DNA of 64,000 bases from an uncultured Oscillospiraceae bacterium (GTDB lineage: Bacteria > Bacillota > Clostridia > Oscillospirales > Ruminococcaceae): assembly GCA_934486875.1 (NCBI GenBank), contig CAKSPU010000004.1, positions 1 through 64,000 of the forward strand. Reading direction: 5' to 3'. Position numbers and translations under genes: made by a program. Each line of letters begins with the position of its first letter. Position 1 is the first letter of the stretch. The notes beneath the pieces were generated by a model, which did not search any database, had not been told where the DNA came from, and worked only from the letters and a program-made list of their open reading frames with translations. This document shows positions 36,124 to 44,056 of the stretch, one piece after another.

Positions 36124-37542
36124 ATGAACACAAAGCTTAAAAGAACTGCGGCTATGTGCGCCGCACTCGTAATGGCAGGTACAGTTCTTACCGCTTGCGG
36201 CGGCTCTTCCGACAACAGCGGAGACACTACTGCTGCTCAGGGCGGCGACACTACTGCTGCTGCCGATGCAGGCAATGCTGAGGGCGGCGACACCCAGGCT
36301 CCTGCTTCAAACGACGGTCTCAGCGGAACCATCAAGGTTCTCCACCACCGTACCGACAGGGATCAGGACGGCACAATGGCTAAGCTCACTGAGGGCTTCA
36401 ACGCTCTTTATCCTAATGTAACTGTTGAGTATCAGTCCTTCACAAACTATGCTGATGACATCGCTACAATGATGCAGTCCGATAACTACGGCGACGTTGT
36501 TATGACTCCTCAGGCTCTTAAGCAGGCTGACCTTCCTAACTTCTTCGCTTCCTTCGGTTCATATGATGAGCTTTCCCAGAAGTACTACTGGCTCGAAAAC
36601 TACAGCGTTGACGGTCAGGTCTATGCACTTCCTACAGGCGGTACTGCTTCCGGTATCCTCTACAACAAGAAGGTATGGGCTGACGCAGGCATCACTTCTC
36701 TTCCCACTACTACAGAAGAGTTCCTTAACTGCCTCAAGCAGATCAAGGAAAACACTGATGCTATCCCCTACTACACAAACTACAACGCAGGCTGGTGCAT
36801 CACTCAGTGGCAGTCCCTCGTAGTTGGTGCTTCCGGAGATCCCGATTACAACACCAAGCTTCTCACTGAGAAGAATGACCTCTTCTCCGCAGGCAGCCCT
36901 TATGACGCTGTTTACGGCACACTCTTTGACATCTACGCTGATCCTTCCCTCCACGAGGAAGATCCTATGACAACTGACTGGGAAGGCTGCAAGCCCGCTT
37001 TCGCACAGGGCAAGATCGCTACTATGGTCCTCGGTTCCTGGGCTATCAGCCAGTTCCAAGAGGCTGCTGAGCAGGTTGGCACCGATCCTGCTGATGTTGG
37101 ATATATGCCTTTCCCCAACAGCATTGACGGCAAGATCTACTCCGTTTCTTCCAACGACTATATGATGAGCGTTAACAAGAACTCCGCAAACCTCGACGCT
37201 GCTATGGCTTATGCTGAGTGGTTCTGCACAGATTCCGGCTTTGCTCAGAACGAGGGCGAAATTTCCGGTCTTAAGGGTGCCGCAATGCCTGAGACACTTT
37301 CTTCCTTCGACGAGCTGGGCGTTCAGCTCTTCGTTGAGAACCCCACACCTGCTGACCTTATCGGCAAGTGGGACGAGATCGCTAAGGCTTCCGAAGTTGA
37401 TCCCTGGGGCGATGCTTCCACAAACTTCAAGTTCAGAATGGCTGAGGCTGCTTTCAACGGCAAGGGCAGAGACGAGTATGACAAGATCGCTGCTGACGTT
37501 AACACTGCCTGGGCTGCTTCCAGAGACGAGATCCTCGGCTGA
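36124..37542 (+). CDS. Carbohydrate ABC transporter substrate-binding lipoprotein
   Basis: 472 aa. Signal peptide and lipobox LTAC with Cys25, followed by a Gly/Asp/Thr/Ala-rich linker to about residue 65 and an extracellular family 1 solute-binding fold (GTIKVLHHRTDRDQDG, later WEGCKPAFAQGKIATMVLGSW, typical of sugar binders). Codon use is strongly biased to GCT, CTC and TTC compared with nearby genes, as expected for an abundant protein. A hairpin and a palindromic repeat separate it from the permease genes. Oligosaccharide specificity is inference. Confidence 0.92.
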   Translation: MNTKLKRTAAMCAALVMAGTVLTACGGSSDNSGDTTAAQGGDTTAAADAGNAEGGDTQAPASNDGLSGTIKVLHHRTDRDQDGTMAKLTEGFNALYPNVTVEYQSFTNYADDIATMMQSDNYGDVVMTPQALKQADLPNFFASFGSYDELSQKYYWLENYSVDGQVYALPTGGTASGILYNKKVWADAGITSLPTTTEEFLNCLKQIKENTDAIPYYTNYNAGWCITQWQSLVVGASGDPDYNTKLLTEKNDLFSAGSPYDAVYGTLFDIYADPSLHEEDPMTTDWEGCKPAFAQGKIATMVLGSWAISQFQEAAEQVGTDPADVGYMPFPNSIDGKIYSVSSNDYMMSVNKNSANLDAAMAYAEWFCTDSGFAQNEGEISGLKGAAMPETLSSFDELGVQLFVENPTPADLIGKWDEIAKASEVDPWGDASTNFKFRMAEAAFNGKGRDEYDKIAADVNTAWAASRDEILG

Positions 37543-37584
37543 TTAACTTTTACCAATCCTCTTTAATTTTTCTTTCTCTCCACG

Positions 37585-37632
37585 TACTGTATTCTTCTGC
37601 GGTGCATCTTCACGCCGCAGAATGATACGGTA
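37585..37632 (+). other. Intercistronic hairpin after the binding-protein gene
   Basis: TTCTGCGG (37595-37602) pairs with CCGCAGAA (37615-37622), extended through TACTGT/ACGGTA wobble pairs. A weak T stretch (TATCTTTAT) follows. It probably acts as a partial terminator or 3' stabiliser, giving more binding protein than permease. Confidence 0.55.
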
Positions 37633-37652
37633 TCTTTATACTCAGCAATTTA

Positions 37653-37810
37653 TACTAATAACCAATTAACCTATAGACAAATCCTCGGCTGAAATAAGCC
37701 CATTCTGCGTCAAGCTTCCTTGCCGGGCGCAAAGCCCGCCTGCGGTCGCTTTCCTTGACTGGGATTATTTCATCTGTCGGCTTTATCTATAGAACAATTG
37801 GTTATTAGTA
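37653..37810. repeat. 158-bp MITE/ERIC-like palindromic element, copy 2
   Basis: Inverted copy of 3404-3561 with ten mismatches in 158 positions, most of them in the central 30 bp. Ends are TACTAATAACCAATT and its inverted form, bounded by TTA on each side (37650-37652, 37811-37813). It lies inside a transcription unit, between binding protein and permease, so it would be transcribed and could fold into a long RNA hairpin. The -43-bp distance to the permease start suggests an effect on its translation or mRNA stability. With the hairpin at 37585 it accounts for the 310-bp gap. Confidence 0.85.
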
Positions 37811-37852
37811 TTAAACCATAAATACATTCTACCCGAAAACGAGGGATATGCT

Positions 37853-38779
37853 TTGACTACCAAATCCGTAAAAACCCCTAAACCTATAAACGGCAGACTG
37901 TCAAGATCATATATAGACAAAATGGTCACGGTATGCCTTTTCCTGCTTATCCCCACTGTGCTTCTCGTTATTTTCACCTACATTCCTGCGGCTGAAATGG
38001 TAAAATTCAGCTTCGAGGAAAGAGATCAGTTCGGTGTTGACGTTAAGTATGTGGGTCTTCAGAACTACAAGACAGTTTTTGAAACTCCCGAATATTTTGC
38101 TGCTTTCAAAAACAGCATCTACTATCTTTTCGGCTCCTTTATCCAGCTCGGACTGGCACTTTTCCTTGCGACAATCCTCTGTTCTAAGATCAGATTTTCT
38201 AATTTCTTCAAGGGCGTTCTCTTTTTCCCGTATATGATAAATACGGTTGCGGTGGCTCTTATCTTCCGCAGGTTTTTCCAGAAGGGCGATGGTATCACCA
38301 ACACTGACGGTACTCTGAACTCTATAATCACGCTCCTTGGCGGCGACCCTGTGAAGTTCCTTTCCACTGAGGGACTTGTAAACATCTGTCTCGTGTTTGT
38401 TTCAATATGGAGATACATCGGTTTTGACCTTGTTATGTTCATCGGCGCTATCCAGTCCGTTTCTCCTGACATCTATGAGGCTGCTGAGCTTGACGGCGCT
38501 AACCGCTTCCAGGTATTCAGATACATCATCGCTCCCAGCATCAGACCCATTATCCTTTTACAGATGATACTTGCGGTCAAGGGCGCTATCAGCGTTTACG
38601 AAATTCCCTTTATCATCACAGGCGGACGCTTCGGCTCCAGCACATTCGTTATCCAGACAACAGAAACGGCGTTCAAGTTCCAGAAGGTCGGACTTGCTTC
38701 GGCTATGGCTGTGGTGCTGTTTTTGATAATCGTGGTGGTAACGATAATCCAGAAGCTTGTTTTCAAGGAGGATAAGTAA
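37853..38779 (+). CDS. Sugar ABC transporter permease (MalF-like)
   Basis: 308 aa with six membrane segments and the cytoplasmic EAA loop EAAELDGANRFQVFRYIIAP that docks the ATPase. The start is a TTG at 37853, with GAGGGAT about 8 nt upstream; the only nearby ATG runs into a stop. Forms the channel with the following permease. Confidence 0.92.
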   Translation: MTTKSVKTPKPINGRLSRSYIDKMVTVCLFLLIPTVLLVIFTYIPAAEMVKFSFEERDQFGVDVKYVGLQNYKTVFETPEYFAAFKNSIYYLFGSFIQLGLALFLATILCSKIRFSNFFKGVLFFPYMINTVAVALIFRRFFQKGDGITNTDGTLNSIITLLGGDPVKFLSTEGLVNICLVFVSIWRYIGFDLVMFIGAIQSVSPDIYEAAELDGANRFQVFRYIIAPSIRPIILLQMILAVKGAISVYEIPFIITGGRFGSSTFVIQTTETAFKFQKVGLASAMAVVLFLIIVVVTIIQKLVFKEDK

Positions 38780-38780
38780 T

Positions 38781-39641
38781 ATGGCAGCAGAAGCTATCAA
38801 GAGAGAAACCGGTAATTTTACTGCAAAGCTCTTTACTTTCTTAAAATATTTTATTCTCGTGTTTGCCTGCCTTATCGTTTTTATCCCACTTATCGTTGTT
38901 TTTCTCGGCTCTCTCAAGAACAACACCGAGTTCCTTTCCTCCAATGTTTTCGCTCTTCCCACTGAGTTTGAATGGTCAAACTACAAGACCGCTTTCATTG
39001 ACGGCAAGGTGCTCCTCGGTCTGAGAAATACTGCGATAATCATTCTTATTTCCTGCACAGGCACTATCATCACGGGTACAATGACCGCTTATGTTCTCCA
39101 GCGTTTCAAGACTGTTTTCGGCAAAATTCTGAAGGCTGCGTTCCTCCTTGCTACACTTTTCCCTGCTATTTCAATGCAGGTAACTGTTTACCGCATAATG
39201 AACAGCTTCGGTCTTGTGGGCACTATGGCGGCTCCCATTATCCTCTACATCGGCACTGATATTATCTCCATTTACATCTTTATGCAGTTTCTGGATAATA
39301 TCTCCTATTCTCTCGATGAGAGCGCTATCATTGACGGTGCAAACTACTTCACGGTTTTCTTCAAGATCATTCTTCCCCTGCTTCGTCCTGCAATTGCGAC
39401 TGTCCTTATAATCAAGGTCATCAGCATTTACAACGACTTCTACACCCCTCAGCTTTATATGCCCAGCGAAGAGCTGTCGGTGGTATCCACATCGCTTTAC
39501 CGCTTTATGGGTCCTTACGGTGCTAAGTGGGAGATAATCTTTGCAGGTATCGTTATCTGTATCATTCCTACGCTCATCATTTTCCTTGCTCTCCAGAAGC
39601 AGATCTATGCAGGTCTTGTTAACGGCTCGGTAAAGGAATAA
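38781..39641 (+). CDS. Sugar ABC transporter permease (MalG-like)
   Basis: 286 aa from the ATG at 38781, which has AAGGAGG upstream inside the end of the first permease gene and directly follows its stop. Six membrane segments, EAA-type loop DESAIIDGANYFTVFFKIILP. No ATPase gene lies in the unit, so a shared MsmK-type ATPase encoded elsewhere is probably used, as in many Firmicutes CUT1 importers. Confidence 0.92.
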   Translation: MAAEAIKRETGNFTAKLFTFLKYFILVFACLIVFIPLIVVFLGSLKNNTEFLSSNVFALPTEFEWSNYKTAFIDGKVLLGLRNTAIIILISCTGTIITGTMTAYVLQRFKTVFGKILKAAFLLATLFPAISMQVTVYRIMNSFGLVGTMAAPIILYIGTDIISIYIFMQFLDNISYSLDESAIIDGANYFTVFFKIILPLLRPAIATVLIIKVISIYNDFYTPQLYMPSEELSVVSTSLYRFMGPYGAKWEIIFAGIVICIIPTLIIFLALQKQIYAGLVNGSVKE

Positions 39642-39670
39642 TATCAACAACTTCCAATAAAAAAATAACG

Positions 39671-39713
39671 GCATCACCCGTCAGGTGGGTTTCATCTGAC
39701 GGGTGATGCTTTT
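39671..39713 (+). terminator. Terminator of the sugar ABC unit
   Basis: GCATCACCCGTCAG (39671-39684) pairs with CTGACGGGTGATGC (39696-39709), an uninterrupted 14-bp stem with an 11-nt loop, then TTTTAT. Confidence 0.88.
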
Positions 39714-39836
39714 ATAGATTGTCTTATTTTTATAGATTTGGAAATATTAAATATACACTTTAGAAACATTATAATGATATAATTTATGCATAATAAATAC
39801 TTTAGGGTGGAGCTTTTTGAGGTTGGTGGAAATATA

Positions 39837-40562
39837 ATGAGAAAAAAGATTATGGCAATAGCTTTGCTGTCGGCAGTAATCGGAACTTCGTTTTCAGGCT
39901 GTGGACAAAATGACCCAACAAATGAATCGACAGAAGTAAAAATATCTTTGGCTGAACCAAAGACAGCCGCTGTTCAAGATCTAAATGGAGCTAATCAGAA
40001 AAATGATTTTTGTCTCCCTCCAAACCTGTCTATGGACGATTTGCTTAATATGCTCCAAATTGATGGGAAAACACTTTCTATGCCCACAACGCTTGAAGAT
40101 ATTTTGGCTTTGAATGACAATTTCACTTGCGAAATGGCTTTTTCTGAGCTTTATTCTACCCCTGAAAAATGTATAGAGAATATGGGCGGGGTGTTTTTTG
40201 ATATAAAATATAAAGATGAAAAATTATTTCAGGCTGCCATTTCGGAAAATGATTATAACGGAGATCACCTGTCATCAAAAATATATAAATTTTCAAGTTT
40301 ATTTAATTATGAAAACTTTGAAAAAGCTGATTTGAAATTCAATATCATAAATGGTATTGGATTTGATAGTTCATTTGATAAGGTAATAAAGACATTTGGA
40401 GAACCAAATGCACATACTAATGCTACAAATAGCTGCGCATATAAATTCTATGATAAAGATATAATATACAGAATAGAATTTTTATGCTATTTAAATGAAG
40501 AAGAAAATGAGTATGATAACAAACACGTTTGTTCAATAAATATACAATCTGAGAGAGTATAA
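39837..40562 (+). CDS. AT-rich lipoprotein of unknown function
   Basis: 241 aa from the ATG at 39837 (GGTGGA 6 nt upstream); the open frame reaches 17 codons further. Signal peptide with lipobox SFSGC (Cys20), then a soluble extracellular domain with no recognised fold; parts near the end (GIGFDSSFDKVIKTFGEP) recall beta-alpha modules of small DUF lipoproteins. Base composition is much lower in GC (about one third, one line at 23%) than the flanking genes and codons are correspondingly A/T-ending, which suggests recent acquisition. It is a single-gene unit between two strong terminators. Confidence 0.75.
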   Translation: MRKKIMAIALLSAVIGTSFSGCGQNDPTNESTEVKISLAEPKTAAVQDLNGANQKNDFCLPPNLSMDDLLNMLQIDGKTLSMPTTLEDILALNDNFTCEMAFSELYSTPEKCIENMGGVFFDIKYKDEKLFQAAISENDYNGDHLSSKIYKFSSLFNYENFEKADLKFNIINGIGFDSSFDKVIKTFGEPNAHTNATNSCAYKFYDKDIIYRIEFLCYLNEEENEYDNKHVCSINIQSERV

Positions 40563-40602
40563 ATAAATTCAGTCAATAAAACTTTGCTCGCATTTATACA
40601 GC

Positions 40603-40640
40603 AAGATCCCCGTCGGCAAACCGCTGACGGGGATCTTTAT
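40603..40640. terminator. Terminator between the lipoprotein gene and the sulfur operon
   Basis: AAGATCCCCGTC (40603-40614) and GACGGGGATCTT (40625-40636) form a perfect 12-bp stem. The plus side has TTATTATAT after it. It lies 3 bp from the end of the Rrf2-type gene and so may stop both convergent transcripts. Confidence 0.75.
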
Positions 40641-41071
40641 TATATCACATAATCATAATCGGTGCCGCTTTGGATAAGGCTTGCAATGGTGATGCCGTCG
40701 AAATAATCGTTGGTCATTTTGTAGAAATCCTGCCACATCTTCATTGTCCTGCTGTCATCGGGCTGTGTGCCGTCGGTCTCTCCGCTTTCCCTCATTGATG
40801 AAACGGGGACAAGGTCGCCCTCGGCTATGCGCAGTATCTCGCCCACATTGTAGCTCTCGGGGGGCCTTTTGAGTCGGTATCCGCCGTTCTTTCCGTGGAC
40901 TCCGAACACAAGGTCTCCCTTTGTGAGCACAGGCATTATCTGTTCAAGATATTTCACAGACAGCTTCTGTCTCCCCGCTATGTCCTTTACGGGTATGCAT
41001 TTGCTGCTGTAATGCTCGGCAAGGTCTATCATTACCTGCAAAGCATATCTTCCCTTTGTTGTGACGAGCAT
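40640..41071 (-). CDS. Rrf2 family regulator, CymR-like
   Basis: 143 aa from the ATG at 41071, with GAGGTG 7 nt upstream; a GTG three codons earlier overlaps that site. Rrf2 winged helix VTTKGRYALQVMIDLAEHY and GRQKLSVKYLEQIMPVLTKGDLV with the GKNGGYRL wing. It lacks the three cysteines that hold iron-sulfur clusters in IscR, as does CymR, the Firmicutes master repressor of cysteine metabolism. It is the last gene of the sulfur operon, its ribosome-binding site lying at the cysN stop, so the operon probably encodes its own repressor. Target sites were not identified. Confidence 0.85.
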   Translation of the reverse strand: MLVTTKGRYALQVMIDLAEHYSSKCIPVKDIAGRQKLSVKYLEQIMPVLTKGDLVFGVHGKNGGYRLKRPPESYNVGEILRIAEGDLVPVSSMRESGETDGTQPDDSRTMKMWQDFYKMTNDYFDGITIASLIQSGTDYDYVI

Positions 41072-41086
41072 TGCTTTCACCTCAGT

Positions 41087-42778
41087 TTATTTTCCCGATT
41101 TTACGATTACCTTTCTGTACTTGTCAAAGCGCACCCATTTTTCAAAGAAGCCGCTCTGATCCTTTTCATCTGTCTCGGCATATTCCTTAAGGAACTGCTT
41201 TACTTCGCTGTCGGAGGACGCATTTACGCCGAAGCCTCTGCCGTTTATCACGGGCACGCCGCTGTAGGAATAGTCCGATGCGGGGAGAATTTCGGTTATC
41301 TTTCTGTCACGCACCTTTACAGCCACGCTGTCTCTCAGCACGATGATGTCGAAGCTATCGGGGTATGTATAGCTCTCGCCCGATACGGGTATCTCGTCCC
41401 CTACTGTATAAGCTGTCTTTACGGGCTGATATTTCAGGACGTTAAGACTGCTTGTGTCGTAGTAAAATTCCTCGAAAATGTCTCCTCTTGCGGTAAGGTC
41501 GCCATAGACAAATGATGCCTTGTCTGCCGATGTGCCGCCCTTTTCACTGAGCTCCTCGACTACTCCGCAGGCGGAGGTCATATTGGTTACACGGTCGATA
41601 AGTATAAGCTCGCCAAGGGTCTTATGGGACTTGAACTTATCTGCCACAATTGCGTCGGTGAGGAGGATATCGCAGAGGGCGATGCCGTTTTTGCTGAGCT
41701 TATCGGTCTTTATATGCTCGCCTGTATTCACGTCAACGGCGTAGTCGATGCCTGTGAGTATTCCGGGGATAGTCTTTGTGCCAAGCTTTACAAGATAGTC
41801 CTTGCCGATAACAAGGTCTTCATCGTCCATCCAGAGGACTGATGCCTTGATGCGCTTGTAAACGCCGATGTCGGTGTCCTTTATGAGGACGCAGCCACGG
41901 GACACGTCCACTTCCTTATCAAGGGAAATTGTCACGGGCTGACCCTTGTGTGCGGTATCAGACTGCTTATCGGTGACAAGAATGCCCTTAACGGCTGCCT
42001 TTTCGCCGCTGGGGAGGGCGGTTATAACATCGCCCACGCTTATGCTGCTCGATTCGATCTGTCCCTGAAAGCCTCTGAATGTGCGGTCGGGGCGGCACAC
42101 TCTCTGAACGGGCATATAAAAGCCCTGCTCATCGTCGGCGGAGATGTCTGCGTTTTCAAGATATTCAAGAAGTGCGGGGCCATTGTACCAGCTGATATTG
42201 TCGGAGCGCTTTGTTACGTTGTCGCCCTCGGTGGCGGAGAGGGGTATTATCCGGATATTTTCAAGGGAAAGCTCCGATGTAAGCTCGGATATCTGCTTTT
42301 CGATCTCCTTGAATCTTGCTTCGCTGTAGTCAACAAGGTCCATTTTGTTTACGGCGAAAACGAAATATTTGATGCCCATAAGGCTGCATATCCTTGCGTG
42401 TCGTCTTGTCTGGACAAGCACGCCCTGAGATGCATCTACCAGGATAACGGCGAGGTCGGCAAATGATGCGCCTACTGCCATATTACGGGTGTATTCCTCG
42501 TGACCCGGAGTGTCGGCAACGATAAAGCTGCGGTTGTCGGTGGTGAAATATCTGTAGGCAACGTCTATGGTGATGCCCTGCTCACGCTCTGCCATAAGTC
42601 CGTCAAGGAGAAGGGAATAGTCTATCTTTCCGCTTCTGCTGCCCACCTTGCTGTCCAGCTCCAGCGCCTTTTCCTGATCGGCATAGAGGAGCTTTGAGTC
42701 GTAGAGGATATGTCCGATAAGCGTTGATTTTCCGTCATCTACGCTTCCGCAGGTGATAAATTTAAGTAAGCCTTTCAT
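41087..42778 (-). CDS. cysN: Sulfate adenylyltransferase GTPase subunit CysN with C-terminal extension
   Basis: 563 aa. CysN hydrolyses GTP to drive ATP sulfurylase (with CysD) making adenosine 5'-phosphosulfate. G1 GSVDDGKST at 11-19, G3 DTPGHE at 89, G4 NKMD at 144, then two EF-Tu-like barrels ending near residue 405 (ILIDRVTNMTSACG). About 150 further residues follow that are not an APS kinase: no P-loop or other CysC motif is present. This tail (411-563) looks like a mixed alpha/beta domain and is unassigned. The start shares one base with the cysD stop, so the two are coupled. Confidence 0.93.
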   Translation of the reverse strand: MKGLLKFITCGSVDDGKSTLIGHILYDSKLLYADQEKALELDSKVGSRSGKIDYSLLLDGLMAEREQGITIDVAYRYFTTDNRSFIVADTPGHEEYTRNMAVGASFADLAVILVDASQGVLVQTRRHARICSLMGIKYFVFAVNKMDLVDYSEARFKEIEKQISELTSELSLENIRIIPLSATEGDNVTKRSDNISWYNGPALLEYLENADISADDEQGFYMPVQRVCRPDRTFRGFQGQIESSSISVGDVITALPSGEKAAVKGILVTDKQSDTAHKGQPVTISLDKEVDVSRGCVLIKDTDIGVYKRIKASVLWMDDEDLVIGKDYLVKLGTKTIPGILTGIDYAVDVNTGEHIKTDKLSKNGIALCDILLTDAIVADKFKSHKTLGELILIDRVTNMTSACGVVEELSEKGGTSADKASFVYGDLTARGDIFEEFYYDTSSLNVLKYQPVKTAYTVGDEIPVSGESYTYPDSFDIIVLRDSVAVKVRDRKITEILPASDYSYSGVPVINGRGFGVNASSDSEVKQFLKEYAETDEKDQSGFFEKWVRFDKYRKVIVKSGK

Positions 42779-43677
42779 TAAAAATAGCCCTCCCTTTTAC
42801 GGCGTTCCATACTTCCTGCCGCTTCGTTGTCGATAACTCTCGATGTTCGCTCAGAGGATACTGCACTGAGGGTCTCAGCAATTATCTCATCAAGAGTATG
42901 GGCGGTGGATTCCACGCCGCCTGTGAGCGGATAGCAGCCCAGCGTTCTGAAACGGACTGACTTCATCTGAGGCACTTCGCCCTCCTTAAGGGGGAAGCGG
43001 TCATCGTCCACCATTATAAGATTGCCGTCACGCTCGACTACGGGGCGCTCCGCTGCGAAATAAAGGGGCACGATGTCGATATTCTCACGCTTTATGTACT
43101 GCCAGATATCCATTTCAGTCCAGTTGGAAATGGGGAATACACGAATGCTCTCGCCCTTGTTTATCCTGGGGTTGTAGAGCTTCCACATTTCGGGTCGCTG
43201 ATTTTTGGGATCCCAGGCGTGTGCCGCATTTCTGAATGAGAATATCCTCTCCTTGGCACGGGACTTTTCCTCATCACGTCTGCCGCCGCCGAATGCTGCG
43301 GTGAAGCCGTATTTGTTCAGAGCCTGCTTGAGTGCCTGAGTTTTCATAATGTCGGTGTATGCGGAGCCGTGGTCAAAGGGATTTATGCCCTGCTTTACGC
43401 CGTCCTCGTTTATGTACTCGATCATTTCAATGCCGAGCTTCTTTGCGGTCTTGTCACGGAAATCTATCATTTCCCTGAACTTCCACGTGGTATTTACGTG
43501 GAGGAATGGGAAGGGGGGCTTTTCGGGATAGAACGCTTTCATCGCAAGATGAAGCATTACGGAGCTGTCCTTTCCGATGGAGTAGAGCATTACGGGCTTT
43601 TCGCACTCAGCCGCAACCTCTCGGATTATATATATAGCCTCAGCTTCAAGCTCGTCGAGATGAGAAAGATCACTCAC
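42778..43677 (-). CDS. cysD: Sulfate adenylyltransferase small subunit CysD
   Basis: 299-aa PP-loop ATP pyrophosphatase of the PAPS reductase/CysD type, forming APS from ATP and sulfate. The P-loop is [15 protein letters not shown] near residue 32, with the family blocks [29 protein letters not shown] and the C-terminal ERRKREGYF. Start is a GTG at 43677 with AAAGGCAGG upstream. Confidence 0.96.
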   Translation of the reverse strand: MSDLSHLDELEAEAIYIIREVAAECEKPVMLYSIGKDSSVMLHLAMKAFYPEKPPFPFLHVNTTWKFREMIDFRDKTAKKLGIEMIEYINEDGVKQGINPFDHGSAYTDIMKTQALKQALNKYGFTAAFGGGRRDEEKSRAKERIFSFRNAAHAWDPKNQRPEMWKLYNPRINKGESIRVFPISNWTEMDIWQYIKRENIDIVPLYFAAERPVVERDGNLIMVDDDRFPLKEGEVPQMKSVRFRTLGCYPLTGGVESTAHTLDEIIAETLSAVSSERTSRVIDNEAAGSMERRKREGYF

Positions 43678-43741
43678 GCTTATTACCTGCCTTTCTTATT
43701 TTGAAAAATCAGAAACAGCTGTCAATTATGACCGCACATTC

Positions 43742-44056
43742 TTAGTATTTATTCGACTCCTTGGGGTCGATGTCGATATTCGTGACATTTCCGTCGGGGC
43801 TTTCTATGACCCAGCGGAGAAGTCCGTCACGCTTTTCGGTATGCACCATACTGCCGCAGCCGCCCATATCTGCGCCGAGAAAAAAGCTTATGGCGTAAAC
43901 GGGACATTCCTTTATGCAGGAGGTGCAGCCCCAGCAGTCCTTGGGATATTTTATATAGGCTTTGCCCGAATCATCAAGCTTTATGAGAGTTCCGGGACAT
44001 ACATTCCGACATTTGCCGCAGCCTATGCATTTGCTCTTATTTATGGCTATGCTCAT
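43742..44056 (-). CDS. AprB-like ferredoxin subunit of APS reductase
   Basis: 104 aa. Two 4Fe-4S motifs, CIGCGKCRNVCP (about residues 10-21) and CWGCTSCIKECP (about 42-53), then a tail with conserved Trp/aromatic residues, the layout of adenylylsulfate reductase beta subunits, though shorter than the usual 145-165 aa of sulfate reducers. It overlaps the AprA-like gene by 20 bp. It would pass electrons to the flavin of AprA. Assimilatory use is inferred from cysDN and the downstream biosynthetic genes. Confidence 0.8.
   Translation of the reverse strand: MSIAINKSKCIGCGKCRNVCPGTLIKLDDSGKAYIKYPKDCWGCTSCIKECPVYAISFFLGADMGGCGSMVHTEKRDGLLRWVIESPDGNVTNIDIDPKESNKY

Noticed and set aside
41087..41550. 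CysNC fusion (APS kinase at the C-terminus of CysN)
   Set aside because: The extension has no P-loop or other CysC motif.
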